Shown here: positions 1 through 10,667 of the stretch, piece after piece
Layout: each line of letters begins with the position of its first letter
How positions within the stretch are numbered: position 1 is the stretch's first letter
The notes under the pieces: model-generated
Seen by the model: the letters and a program-made list of their open reading frames with translations, nothing else
Told to the model about the DNA's origin: nothing
Databases searched by the model: none
Assembly: GCA_009801015.1 (NCBI GenBank)
Contig: VHZZ01000010.1
Coordinates: forward strand, 329,190-353,843
Direction of reading: 5' to 3'
From: Silene noctiflora
Taxonomy: Eukaryota; Streptophyta; Magnoliopsida; Caryophyllales; Caryophyllaceae
Length of the DNA stretch: 24,654 bases
Program-made: the position numbers and the translations under genes

Positions 1-109
1 GCTCTGAGCGACACCTCAGCTCTGTGGTTGTTGCTTTAATAAAGAAGATGTTTTCTCATTGTTTTTTTGTGTGCATAAAACTGGACTTCTGTTTTTCAGC
101 ATTCATTTA

Positions 110-317
110 CTCCCTCCGTCCCGGTCATTTGTTGTCCTTTGGTTTTGGCACAAAGACCAAGGAAAGAGGAGGGAGCCAATTATAACATGACAAGTGGACT
201 AAATTGAAGATGAAAGATCAAATTACTCATCAAATGCAATCCTAAAATAGAAAGGACAACAAATGACTGAGACACCTAAAAATGGAAAAGGACAACAAAT
301 GACCGGGACGGAGGGAG
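110..317. mobile_element. Stowaway-type MITE
   Basis: The element is 208 bp with about 30-bp terminal inverted repeats beginning CTCCCTCCGTCCCGG. It is flanked by TA on both sides (108-109 and 318-319), the target duplication typical of Tc1/mariner-type Stowaway elements. The match between the two ends is essentially complete over 30 bases, which suggests a fairly young copy. A second, slightly altered copy of the inner TIR motif (GGACAACAAATGA) lies just inside the right end near 253-265. There is no coding capacity. Confidence 0.92.
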
Positions 318-435
318 TATTTGATTATTTGATGATCATGAGTTGTGTTCGTTAAATGTTTTGTCAATTGGTCTGGAATGTGAGCTAATCTATCCAATAA
401 TTGAATAGTTTTTGTGGTGCTGTCTGTATTATCTC

Positions 436-621
436 GTATTTATGAACTATTTATCCTACACACTCATCTACTTATTATTATCTTTGATTTTATTTTTTTC
501 TCATTTGTATTTTGTTGTGTACTTATTAGATTTATGAAGATTAGTGTGTAGCGTTGTTTTTGTACGTTTCTCATTCGTGTCTTGTATTTATAAAATATTT
601 ATGCTATACACTCATCTACTT
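436..621. repeat. 38-bp imperfect direct repeat pair
   Basis: Bases 436-473 and 584-621 match at about 34 of 38 positions, both ending in ACTCATCTACTT. They sit in AT-rich DNA upstream of POP1. The origin is unknown; a small local duplication is the simplest explanation. Confidence 0.6.
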
Positions 622-763
622 GATCAGCGTATGATTCTTGTAGATACTTTTTTTCATGCTTATGGTGCTTTTTGGTCATGGAGGTTTTGTTAACCACTAT
701 ATTTGCATGTAACTTATTTTTGTAACCCAAATCTTTAGATACGAGTGACCTGATTCTGAAAAC

Positions 764-3700
764 ATGGCTGCCGCCATCGGCACACGTCAAACACCAGCAG
801 CCGGTAACGTTAATGTCTTCAAGTATGCTGAGTCACGCGCTGCCGAACTGGACTCCCTCCAGTCGATCATCTCTAACCGCCTCAATGATGACTTCCGTAC
901 GCGACGTAATAAGCGCCGTCGTACAACAAGCTTTGCTACCAAGACTGGCCGCCGGAATAAGCAAAAAACCTTAAGGAGAGTTCGCAGGAGGGTTGAACTA
1001 CAGAACAATCCTGAACAAGGGTTTGTTGTTTCCGGTGACGGTACCAAGAGGCTTAGAACTCATGTTTGGCATGCCAAAAGGTTTTCCATCCAAAAAATGT
1101 GGGGATTTTATCTTCCTCTAGGAGTACATGGACCTGGAAGGGGATCCAGGTCTCTTCTCAACTGCTACAGACATGGTGCTCTTATACATGACGCCTCCTT
1201 CTACACTGTCATCCTCTTGAAGGCCTCGCAGGAAGCATTGTTGTCTCTTCTCACTCAATTACTGATGCCTTCTCCTTCACATTGTTCTGAACATCTTTCT
1301 CAACGCATACTCTGTGGAGAATCTTTTGGAACTGCCATGGTTAGTTGTCTTTCTTTTATCTCTTGATCCTACATTTTACTAGGGAGTTCGATTGCATAAT
1401 TATTATTTTCCGCCTATCTGCAGCTCCATCATGCTGGACAAAACAAACCAATTTGTCCTGTTACCTATCTGTGGCGTCCTTTTCATCAACAGGGGAATGA
1501 TGAAGAGACTGAATCCTCCTCTAATCTCCGTCACATCTGGATGTGGATGCATCCCTCAGCTTCTGCTCAAGGTCTTGATGGTATAAAACTTGTTTGCCAA
1601 AATATGGTAAGTCTTCTTCTCGCCTTTTTGTTCACAGGCCAAACTGATACAACTTCTATTTGACCATGATGTGTTATTTGTTCAACTGGCATTCAGATGA
1701 ACGAGACGGGTGTCATGGTTGATTGTGTTTCCCTTGATGGGCAACTTGGCAGAATCGATGTCATGGGAGAGGGAGCTTTTCAAATTCTACAAAAGATATT
1801 GCATCCCCTTACTCTGTGAGTGTAAGTTTTGTGTTGCTGATACTTGAGTTCTAAGTTTTAACCACATGAAAGAAGCTCGTCAACTACTTATGACTGTTAT
1901 CACTGCAGTTCTGAAAAATCATTGAAGTTGAAGAGTTTATCAATGAAAGAGCATACAAATGGATGTGAGCCCATGCAGAACAACATCCTTGAAAAGGAAG
2001 AAAGCTTTTCGTTCCATGCAGTTTTATCACTTAATGTTGTTGATCCGCGTTTTTTATCTACCAAGGTAGTTGCTGCTGTTCCTGATGCACAAATAGCTGG
2101 AGACTTACTTGACTTATCAGAGGACAGAAATAAAGATAGTCATACGGGGAACCGTCATGAAAAGGAAGATGTGCCTTTTACCTTGCAGTCACAAAATGAG
2201 TGCAATTCCTCTGACTTATGGGATTCCATTGAAAAGGTTCAACCACCCATGGAAGAGCATCTCCTCTGTCAAGAGAGACATAAAAAATCATTGGATTTCT
2301 TTTGCCTGAAGGATACATCTGCAGTAAAATCTTCACGGACTCAGGAGAACTTCTCAACATCGTGCCCAATTCTGCTAATGCGACGCAGTTACAGATCAGG
2401 CCTTCTGAAAGGGTACCTCTCTTTTTAACCCTCCAGCTTGTAAATTTTTGTCCCCCCCCCCCTCCTTTGTTATGAGTGGTTATATTTTTCTTTTTTCGGA
2501 CGAATTTTGTGCTTGTCATTTCACCGCTGCTGATGTACTTCATTGTATTCCCCATCACTCACCTTTCAGATGGTCTATTGTACTCCCTATTAGCTGGGTT
2601 AAAGCTTTCTGGATTCCACTTGTCACTCGTGGAGCTCATGCCATTGGTTTGAGGGAGAAGCACTGGATTTCTTGTGATGTACGTGTATCCCTTTTCACTG
2701 AAGCCATTGTGGTTTTCTGCTATAATCTCGTTCTCTGAGTTTCTCAGTTTTGCCTTCCAGGTAGGCTTGCCATATTTCCCATCAGATTTCCCTGATTGTC
2801 CTGCATACTCTAGCTTTATGGCAAATAAAGCTGAAGCTGTTGAGCAAACAATGGATTGTCGCTCTCCTGCCATGAGACCCTTTAAAGTTCCAATGCTACT
2901 TCCTTGGAATAGCAGATGCTTTACTATTAATGATGGTATCTCGCCGTCATCTGCAGTTACACTTTCTTGTAATAGAAGGGTTAATGGAGATCAGTCACAT
3001 GATGTCCCGCCTAATGATTTATGTGAAATTTCGGTGGCAAGGACTTGTAAGGAGCTGACTTCTTTCTTACATGAACTATCTGGCGACCATTTACTTCTAT
3101 TTCCCAAGGGGCTAAATATGGATAGCTTCTCTTCTTTGATGATAAGTGAAACCAATATTAGCCAGGCTTCTGGTACTGTCCCTTTGGCTAGTCAAGGTAA
3201 CAGACTGTGTTACCTCCGAGTTCTTTTACGTGCTTTTAGGGAAGGTGTTTTTGATGAGGGAGCGGTTATTTGTGCACCTCATTTCTCTGACATATTATTA
3301 TGGACCAGGTACGTCCATACAAACTGTTCAGAAAATTATTTTCTAAGTTCTCGCATCCAGTTCTGTAGTAAGACTATCCTGTACCATGCTCCCAAATTAC
3401 ATGGTAATCCCTGACTCTAACCGTCATGTTGGTGAACCACAGGTCAGAGAATGGCGAGGGCCTTCATGTGCCTGATGCTTTTGTGAGTTCATATTTTAAA
3501 GAGCAATCTCCTGGTAAGTGGGAATTTCAGATGCCTGAGGACGCTGCTGCTAGGGAAGCGTATAGAAGACCGATAGGCTTTGTCACCACAGGATTTGTAC
3601 GAGGAAGGTTCGTTCATTTTTCCCTTTGCTTGTTTGGCGAATCAGTTTTTTCGTTTCAGTGTGATTTGGGACCTTAGAAGCTGTGTCAGTCCGCTCTTCA

Positions 3701-4155
3701 TATTACCTCCCTTACTCGTGTCTGACATTCGACACTGGGACTTGAGTCTGAACCTAGACACTTCATTTTAAAACGGGAACCTGTTATTTTTCATAAAATA
3801 GCTCAGCCTGTCATGTTACCCGTACTCGTGTCTAATACTTCTAATTGAGTAGCCTCTTTCCAAAACTGAACACTAGAAAGCTTAAATCGTTGTTTTCTTT
3901 GGTTCGAAGATATTAATTTTTTGTAACTGAAATTTCGAGCAATTTTCAACTTTCAGCAAGAGACAATCAGCTATAGGCCTTTGTGAAGCCGTTCTTCTTG
4001 CCCAGCTTAGACTTGATCAGTGGAGTCAAACTTCTCCAAAGAAGAGGCGGAAGGAGGTATTTGTACTGGTCAGAAATCTGAGGTCGACTGCATATAGACT
4101 TGCTCTTGCTACCATTATATTGGAAGAACAAGAAGATGACGTTGAGTCGTTTTGA
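764..4155 (+). CDS. POP1: POP1, RNase P/MRP protein subunit
   Basis: Exons read as 764-1339, 1424-1606, 1697-1815, 1909-2412, 2570-2678, 2761-3308, 3443-3607 and 3957-4155. They join in frame to 800 aa, close to the length I recall for Arabidopsis POP1. POP1 is the largest protein of the nuclear RNase P and RNase MRP ribonucleoproteins, which mature tRNA and rRNA precursors. Visible signatures are the basic N-terminal Pop1 motif (RNKRRRTTS near residue 48, followed by an Arg/Lys-rich helix), the block RLRTHVWHAKRFS with FYLPLGVHGPGRGSRS, a POPLD-type block around residues 460-513 (LPISWVKAFWIPLVTRGAHA, then GLPYFPSDFPDCPAY), and a C-terminal block ending LVRNLRSTAYRLALATI. Exon 4 encodes a poorly conserved acidic linker. 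The start is the first ATG before conserved sequence. All eight exons are open with normal GT-AG borders, so the gene looks intact. Confidence 0.94.
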
Positions 4156-5023
4156 TTAGGTATTAGCCTTCACGCTTTTAGTTAAAGGAGTTTTAGCTTC
4201 AGCAAAGCTCTTTAGCAAGGTATTTATGGCGGTGTTGTGTACCCATGCAAGGATTCACAATACTGCACATCAGGCCTGAGATATTTTGAAATCGAGCAAA
4301 TTATTCCTGGAAAAATGTTCAGAGGAGATTTTTAGGTCTTTGTGACAGCCACATTTTACCAGTGTAACTTTGAAGACGAGATCCATTAATTAGTTACAAT
4401 TAGCATATTTATCCGCTTGAAATTTCGTTTTTGGAGGATGAACATGTTTCAATTTTGACGAGCCATTGCATTGCTCATAGTCCGTTGATATGTAACCAAA
4501 TGGGGCAGAGTGCTCGAAACTGGAAAGTGCAGTCTTCACTCTTCACCAACCCGAAATGAATATAACGCATTAATTTTCCTGCACTTTTTTTCTTCTTCAC
4601 AAATTCCTGTTTAAGATTGCCGTATTCGTATCTGTCTTAAACTTAAAACGGTTAAAAATGATATCATAGGCTCAAATACAATGTCACCCGACCTGTTTTA
4701 ATTTTTAGATGGATATATCCGACTCTTAAGTGAGACTAAATGTTGTTTCTTTGATACTAGAGTTAAATGTTTTCCACGAAAAGTATTTTTTAAAATCCTA
4801 GTTTCGCCACTAATTATGAACATGAGTCGGTGTCCTCCGATTGGCCAGCTTTGTGCCATTGGAGTTTGAACCCTTGGGTTTCAACAGGCTTAGAGTCGTA
4901 CACGTCGGAAGTAGATAACCGTATTATGAAATACATAAAACCCCGGGAAATTAATCCAATTAATTAATTAATTAATTCAGCAACACATATTTCACGCCTT
5001 TGAACTAAAAAACACACACAAAA
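4156..5023. other. POP1-methyltransferase spacer
   Basis: This 868-bp stretch should hold the POP1 3' UTR and the promoter and 5' UTR of the next gene. No open frame of interest was seen. A five-unit AATT tandem run occupies 4958-4977, and a GTTTCGCCACT string near 4802 resembles the edge of a common plant repeat but is too short to classify. Confidence 0.5.
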
Positions 5024-5135
5024 ATGGCGAGCATCACCAAAATCGTGACTCCTGTAATATGCCGGATTCCCCGCCGCAATCCCTGCCGTTCATTCCCGAC
5101 CGTCCGATTTCCTTTGCCACCTGTCAATCTCCAAT

Positions 5136-5168
<33 letters not shown>

Positions 5169-7984
5169 CTTCTTCCTCCTCCTCCTCCGTTATCGAAACG
5201 ACGCTGGTTTGACTTCTTCCTCACTCTTTCCGTATTGATTGATTGATTGATTGATGATTGATGTTTACGGTTCGATAAGCGACTTAGGCTTCGTTCTTTT
5301 GGACTGAAACTCTTTGAATTGATTTGAATTGAATTTATAGGACGTGAACTGAATTGAAATTAAGTCCAAAAGAATACGGCCTTGTTTAATACCGCTCCTT
5401 AATTTTTACTTGTTGAACCTCAGGAGTATGTTTCAACCGCGGATGAAATCAATTCAAATACAAATAACAACATTTTAGGTTGTCCGATATGTTACGACTC
5501 GTTAAAATGGAGTGGCGATTCCAGTTTATCAATGTAAGTGTATTATTAAGACTATAGTTGAGCGTAGCATGTATAATGTACTCCCTCCGTCTCAGTTAGG
5601 GCTGTGCGTTGGGCTGGGCTGGGGTGGTGCAGCCCAGGCCCAGCACTAAATGGAGGGCGGGCTGGGCCGGGTTTGGCATTTTTTTTCTTTTTAAGTAAAG
5701 AAAATAAAAAAATAAGGGGAGAAAAAAAGAAGAAAATAACGGGCCGGGCCGGGCCAGCCCAGAACTAAAAACGGGCTGGGCTGGAAAATTTGAGCCAGAG
5801 CCCGGCACTAAAAAGACCACGGGCTGGGCTGGAAAAAATGGGCTGCGGTTTTTGGGCCTGTTGAACCGGGCTGGGCCGGGCTAGCCCGCACCGTTGCACA
5901 TCTCTAGTTTCAGTCATTTGGTTACCCTTTTTTTTTTATTGTATGTGAAGAGTATTTTAGTCAACGTAAACAAATGATTGGGACGGAGGGAGTAGTTCTT
6001 AGCAAAGCTTATTGTTTCACGAGAAATTTATGTGATTGAATATGTTGCAGAGAGACCATCCCTGGAACTACCCTACAGTGTAATACCTGTAAGAAGTCAT
6101 ATTATGGCAATGAGTCGCATATTGATCTTACTATTGGCAGTGGTTCCAAGGACTACGTTGAATCAATGCCACCAGTGACGGAGTTTTTCAGGTAGTGTTT
6201 CTTGCTGCTGACTCTGCGCGTTTTTTTTTTGTTTTGTGTCATTACTGTTTATGTAAGCAGAATATATTAAATAATTGCTTATATTTCTGTTGCAGTGCTC
6301 CAGCCATGTCATTTATATACGAGAGGGGTTGGCGCCAAAATTTTGGGTTGGGTGGTTATCCAGGCCCTGACAGAGAGGTGATTTGATCACTGCTTCTTTG
6401 TTATATTTTCTGAGCTTAGCTAGACGACATTGTAGGGATTTTTTTTTACTTGGTGGTCTTCGGTAGCTGAATTTGATCACAGTTGTAGAACTGCAATTGT
6501 TTGATGATGTTGTAGCAATATCATTGCATTCAAGGTTACTCCATCAGCTCAACCATCTGCAATTTGATATGTGCATATAGCGTATCCATATCCTGACTTT
6601 TGAATTATACATATGTGTGTTAAATACTCTTATAAAGTGTGTATCACATTACCATGTTACATATCCATAACGGGTGTACGTTGACTTTGACAAACCTGTG
6701 CATTTGCTTTGGATAAGAAATAAGGCAGTCATGAAGTTGTAGTATTTGGCTTATTTTCTTGGTTGCAGTTTGAAATGGCGAAAGAGTACTTCAAGCCAGT
6801 TTTAGGCGGAAACATTATTGATGCTAGCTGTGGGAGTGGGGTATTCTCAAGACGTTTTGCTAAGAGTGGATTATTTTCTCTTGTAGTTGCACTAGACTAC
6901 TCAGCGGCGATGTTGCGGCAGTGCCTTGAATTTGTTAAGGAAGATCCAGACTTCCCCAAAGAGTAAGAAGTCCTTTTCCGTTGTTAGTTCAAGTCTTCAA
7001 CAATAGTTGATTCAATTTTTGCCAACATATAACATTTGCCAGATTAGATAAACAAGATTTTGATATTTTTTTCTCAACAGAAAATTAACCCTTGTCAGAG
7101 CTGATATCTCTAGACTTCCATTTGTTTCTGGCACCGTTGATGCTGTCCATGCTGGTGCAGCGTTACACTGCTGGCCTTCACCTTCCTCTGCTGTAAGCAC
7201 GAGTCCTTATGCATCTTTGTCTACCTTGCATACATAATATTTAGTGCCAGTAATCCAAATTAAAGTAAATTCATCAAGATGCACTTAATTAAGAGTTAAG
7301 AGTCTTGGAAACCTTGTCAGCTGTAATGAATTCGTGACTGATAGAATAAAATGCACAATAAGCAGCATGCTATGAAGTACGAACTTTCGTAATGTTTTCT
7401 ATTGCGCTTATTATGCCCTTGTTATGGCAGTAATGGCATTAATACGAACATCTCAAGTGTTTCCAATTTTGTTTCTGCATTTGGGTTTCCCAAGTATTTT
7501 CATTTTTGTTTCTGCATTTGGGGCTCTTTATTAGATGTTATATTGATAATGTTCTTCAATTACACCTAACACGCCTTTTTATGGCATCAACTGTTTATAG
7601 GTAGCCGAAGTCAGTCGAGTGTTAAGGCCCGGAGGAGTGTTTGTTGCTACAACTACTATTGCCGATGGCCCTTTTGCATTGCTGCCATTTAGGAACACTT
7701 TTAGGGAGGTAAATTAGATTGCTTTGAAATGCTAGTCTCAATCCATAATTCTTTTTATAAGTTGAACAATTATGCTATATTGAACAATTGAAACTGTGCT
7801 GAAATACTCTTCTCTGATATATGTGGTGCTTTTGTAGTACCTCCAACAATATTCAGGATCCCGTGTATTCTTGTCCGAACGTGAGCTTAAAGATCTTTGT
7901 ACAACCTGTGGTCTAGTAGACTTCAGATGCGCAAGGAACGGGCTATTTATTATGATCTCTGCTACAAAACCAGCTAAAACTTGA
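5024..7984 (+). CDS. Plastid SAM-dependent methyltransferase (At1g78140/At2g41040-like)
   Basis: Exons read as 5024-5206, 5424-5533, 6051-6191, 6296-6377, 6769-6962, 7081-7192, 7601-7708 and 7838-7984, giving 358 aa, about the length of the Arabidopsis relatives. Residues 1 to about 60 look like a chloroplast transit peptide: basic and Ser-rich, ending in ten Ala (39-48) and seven Ser (49-55). Next come two CxxC pairs (C81/C84 and C108/C111) that resemble a small zinc ribbon. The class I methyltransferase fold follows: motif I IIDASCGSGVFSRRF near 188-202, LDYSAAMLRQC, and ADISRLPFVSGTVDAVHAGA before a motif rich in aromatic residues. These relatives are annotated as uncharacterised plastid methyltransferases; the substrate is unknown and I do not infer one. 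Introns 1 and 2 carry small transposons. The gene looks intact. Confidence 0.92.
5139..5189 (+). repeat. Coding (GCT)n / (TCT,TCC)n microsatellite
   Basis: A run of GCT codons followed by TCT/TCC codons encodes the Ala10-Ser7 stretch of the methyltransferase transit peptide. Such runs vary in length between alleles. The reading frame is kept, and the tract ends just before the conserved protein begins. Confidence 0.9.
5236..5262. repeat. (GATT)n microsatellite
   Basis: A short GATT tandem tract with one interruption lies in intron 1 of the methyltransferase gene, just after the donor site. No function is apparent. Confidence 0.8.
5287..5381. mobile_element. 95-bp inverted-repeat element, MITE-like
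   Basis: The ends GGCTTCGTTCTTTTGGACT (5287-5305) and the complement of 5363-5381 agree at 15 of 19 positions. The flanks TTA and TTG could be a decayed 3-bp duplication of the PIF/Harbinger kind, but this is weak. The middle is AT-rich with repeated GAATTGA strings. It lies in intron 1 of the methyltransferase gene. Confidence 0.5.
5581..5992. mobile_element. Stowaway-type MITE split by a hAT-like insertion
   Basis: The ends CTCCCTCCGTCTCAGT and (complement) CTCCCTCCGTCCCAAT are flanked by TA at 5579-5580 and 5993-5994. Removing the inner 310-bp insertion and one 8-bp duplication leaves a core of about 94 bp with TIRs that continue into CATTTGTTTAC-like sequence. It is in intron 2 of the methyltransferase gene, and its right part resembles the short element at 9211-9301. 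Confidence 0.9.
5597..5906. mobile_element. hAT-like non-autonomous element, GGGCTGGGC motif array
   Basis: The 310-bp element starts TAGGGCTGTGC and its other end reads TAGAGATGTGC on the opposite strand. It is flanked by GTCTCAGT (5589-5596) and GTTTCAGT (5907-5914), an 8-bp target duplication with one mismatch, as hAT transposons make. The interior is unusually GC-rich and consists of many copies of GGGCTGGGC or GGGCCGGGC around a central A/T tract. It lies inside a Stowaway element. There is no coding capacity; a short open frame on the minus strand across it is an artefact of base composition. Confidence 0.85.
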
Positions 7985-8296
7985 TATTACGGAGTACTTT
8001 GGCCGTCGTTCTTCAGTGGTGTGAGCCAAGTGCCCAAGTTGCTTTCAACTCTGCATTTGCATTGTGTCAGAACTTAGAAACTTGCAGTTGCTGATTTATT
8101 GGATGATTGCGGTTGTACGACTATATTAGCTAGGTTTTGATCGGATAATTCCAATTGTGTATCATATACTTGTATAGGGTACATAAAATAAAAAACATCC
8201 TTTGTAACACCAACATTTAATGTTGAAATTAATACTCTTTTCCTAGCTGATTACTGACGGAACCTATTTTGAGCTACTGTGATTATACTATCTTAC
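7985..8296. other. 3' flank of the methyltransferase gene
   Basis: This stretch probably contains the 3' UTR. An ATAAAATAAAA string near 8184-8194, about 200 bp after the stop, is a plausible polyadenylation signal. A TTACGGAGTACTTT string just after the stop resembles the end of common plant MITEs, but no partner end was seen. Confidence 0.4.
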
Positions 8297-9030
8297 AGTC
8301 AGCTAAAAGCATGTATAGTTGTATACTACTGAGATTGAAGACTACACTCGACTTATCAAGGGATTTATTATGAAGACAGATTGCATTTTCAAAGCCTGTA
8401 ATTCTGTAAGTGCCTAATGCAGTGTGGTTTTTGCTTCTTGTTGTGCATTGTTTATGTGGAAGATACATATTTGCCCAAAACTATCATTCGCATACAGCAC
8501 ATGCTAGAGAATTTTTCTTGTATTTTTGTTTCTGTTTCCCATTAATATGTCGTTCCTGCTTATTGATTTTCCTTGATTACTTGAAAGTTCTGGTAAGAAG
8601 CTATTATTGGAGCTGTGAATGATCTTGCCTGTTTGCTGATCCTCTTCTCCCTCCCCGGCATGCCATCCACAGAAAGTATGATCCCTAATTACATTGTGGT
8701 TTTTCTCTACTAAAAGCAGTGTATGCTACTGAGATAGAAAAGTAAACTCAATTTAACAAAGGATTTATACTGAAGACAGATTGCTTCTGCAAAGTCTGTA
8801 AGTGCCGAATGCAGTATGGTTTTTCTTTCTTGTGCATCATTTATGAGGAAGATGCCTCTTTGCCATCATTCGTGTATTTCTGTTTTGTAGCCTATTAATA
8901 TGTCGCTCCGGCCTGCGGCTTGATCGAATTTCCATGATTATTGAAGGTTGCAGAAAGAGGCTGTTGATGAAGCCTTCCGGTGTGCCATCTGCAGAAAATA
9001 TGATCCCAGATAACACCACAGTCAAAGGTA
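8297..9030. repeat. Decayed tandem duplication, two units of about 400 and 330 bp
   Basis: Unit 1 (about 8297-8700) and unit 2 (about 8701-9030) share a series of landmarks in the same order: TACTGAGAT, GAAGACAGATTGC, AAGTGCC.AATGCAGT, GTGGTTTTT/ATGGTTTTT, ATTAATATGTCG, and TGCCATC then CAGAAA.TATGATCCC. They have clearly drifted, with indels, so the duplication is old. No protein or RNA family was recognised in either unit; open frames across them are short and not shared. It could be a remnant of a noncoding transcript or of an unrecognised repeat. Confidence 0.7.
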
Positions 9031-9210
9031 ATTATGGATAGCATTAGCCGCGACAAGTATAGGTGGAGCAGGGAGAGCTAGTTGCCCCCTATAAAGGACA
9101 AATCTATTTTTTCATAATACATTCAATTTTTAAGTTTTATTGTTGTACAAATTCTCTATCAAACTTCATTCTCAGTCGACTTAGCTAGTTTGCGGCCTTA
9201 AAAAAGAATA

Positions 9211-9301
9211 CTCCCCCTCTCTCGTTCATTTGTCTAACTTTTTTCATTCTTTATGAGAAGTATTTTAATCACAGGTAAACAAATGATTGAGACAAATGAA
9301 G
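9211..9301. mobile_element. Short degenerate Stowaway-type MITE
   Basis: The ends CTCCCCCTCTCTCGTTCATTTG and (complement) CTTCATTTGTCTCAATCATTTG are flanked by TA at 9209-9210 and 9302-9303. At 91 bp it is a diverged cousin of the core of the 5581-5992 element; both share the inner string AGTATTTTA near the middle. Confidence 0.75.
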
Positions 9302-9303
9302 TA

Positions 9304-9921
9304 TATTTATGCACGAAAATATGGAGATAAGAGGCGGCTGATGAAGTTGGTAAGGCAACAGGGACTGAAAAGAAGCTAAGAAAGTGACTAGCAGATAATG
9401 CTTCAAATGATGGACGTAAAACAGCTGGTTGCCTTTGCATGCATGGGGTGCACCAACTTTTTTGGATTGGGGTGTTCATAGTCCAATTAGTCTTGTGGTC
9501 TTAAAAGGAGCTGCCTCAAAGTTGCCGACTCCGATCCTGACCCTCGGAATTTGACCCTATTTGCGAGTTACTCGATATGTTTACCCCATCGGCTACTGCA
9601 TATATCGTATTAGATGCGTTATACACCGTCTCCTGTTGGTTATGTAGACTCATATCTCGTTGGTTATGTGTCATGTCTCGAACACAGTGTTGCTCATAAA
9701 ATGAAGTGTCAAAATGACGTAGTTTTAGTACTCCAGCCGTATGTAGTTAAAATAAGTAGTTCCTCCTATGAGTCTTGGAATGCTGTTGTATACCCTTAAT
9801 TTAAATTAGATCGGACGAATTTAATACTACTCTAAAATGCAAGAAACGTTGCATTCTTTGTGTGTTTTTCAGCTAATCTCTCTTGTAACTCGTCACAAAC
9901 GAAAATTTGTGTTCTTGTAGA
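9304..9921. other. Gene-free spacer
   Basis: Single-copy looking sequence. No exon chain, tRNA or transposon end was recognised. Short open frames on both strands lack any familiar motif and start without a convincing context. Confidence 0.4.
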
Positions 9922-10659
9922 TAGGGTTGAGCAAAATTATATGATACGGTTTTATTATACGTATCTGATACGCTATACGAATTTAATTATACGGATTTCC
10001 GATACGAATTTCCGAATATCCGATACGGTTCTTTAAAAACCGTATCGGATAAGGTTCGGCAAAATATGAAACCGGATATACGGTATCCGATACGGTTGTC
10101 TTTTTTCTAGAATAAAGTATTAAAATATATACATAAATCACAAAATAACCAATATGTTGGTGATTAAACCTTATTAGTATTCCCTCTAAGTCTAATTGTT
10201 GGTTCCTATTTCCTTTTTGGTGATAGTTTAGTGTTGGTTCTCCTTTCCTTTTTTGGTAAGTTTTGTGTGGTCCAAATTCAATTTCATGTGGGGTAGGGTG
10301 TTTTGTGTGGTCCAAAATCATTTCCTTAATTTTGATGCCAAAAGAAAGTGAACCAACATTAAGACTTGGAGGGAGTATTAAACTTTATAAGTTATTTACT
10401 TTTATAATGTTTTAAAACAAGTTGCTAAAAAAACCAACAATCACATATAAAAGAAAAAAATATATTATATTACATAAGTGAGGCTGAAAACCGGATACCG
10501 GATATACGGTTTCCGGATATATGGAAAAACCGGATATACGGTTTCCGTATATACGGAAAAACCATATCGGATAAGGTTATTAAAAAAAGAGATTTAAAAA
10601 ACCGGATATCCGATACGGTTTCTAAAACCGTATCGGATATCCGGTTTTGCTCACCCCTA
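9922..10659. mobile_element. hAT-like non-autonomous element, CGGATATACGG motif array
   Basis: The ends TAGGGTTGAGCAAAA and (complement) TAGGGGTGAGCAAAA agree at 14 of 15 bases. They are flanked by a perfect 8-bp duplication CTTGTAGA at 9914-9921 and 10660-10667. Both flanks of the interior are packed with CCGTATCGGATA, CGGATATACGG and similar palindromic strings, while the centre is AT-rich. A Stowaway-type element is inserted at 10180-10375, so the original element is about 540 bp. There is no transposase. The perfect duplication suggests a recent insertion. Confidence 0.9.
10180..10375. mobile_element. Stowaway-type MITE nested in the hAT-like element
   Basis: The 196-bp element has ends TTCCCTCTAAGTCTAATTG and (complement) CTCCCTCCAAGTCTTAATG, flanked by TA at 10178-10179 and 10376-10377. 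TTGGTTC continues the inverted repeat. It must have inserted after the surrounding element. Its TIR (TCTAAGTC/TCCAAGTC) differs from the CCGTCCC type elsewhere in the window, so it is a second Stowaway subfamily. Confidence 0.85.
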
Positions 10660-10667
10660 CTTGTAGA

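Larger units (their letters stand above)
1..763. other. Upstream flank of POP1, no gene seen
   Basis: No coding region is recognisable here. The stretch contains one Stowaway-type element, an AT-rich part with a 38-bp imperfect direct repeat, and then the presumed promoter and 5' UTR of POP1. An AATAAA-like string lies near base 39 and could belong to the 3' end of a gene outside the window, but nothing else supports that. Confidence 0.5.

Noticed and set aside
2448-2738. 96-codon open frame over POP1 exon 5
   Set aside because: Its ends are intron sequence; only the middle (2570-2678) is real coding sequence, already assigned to POP1.
5596-5820. Minus-strand open frame rich in Pro, Ala and Gly
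   Set aside because: It lies entirely inside the GC-rich hAT-like element and reflects its motif array, not a gene.
8410-8622. 70-codon open frame with a hydrophobic, Cys-rich product
   Set aside because: The homologous second unit of the tandem duplication does not keep the frame, which argues against coding.
9234-9479. 81-codon minus-strand open frame
   Set aside because: It starts in spacer DNA and runs through a Stowaway remnant; no motif.
9983-10321. 112-codon minus-strand open frame
   Set aside because: It crosses the boundary between two nested transposons and has no protein motif.
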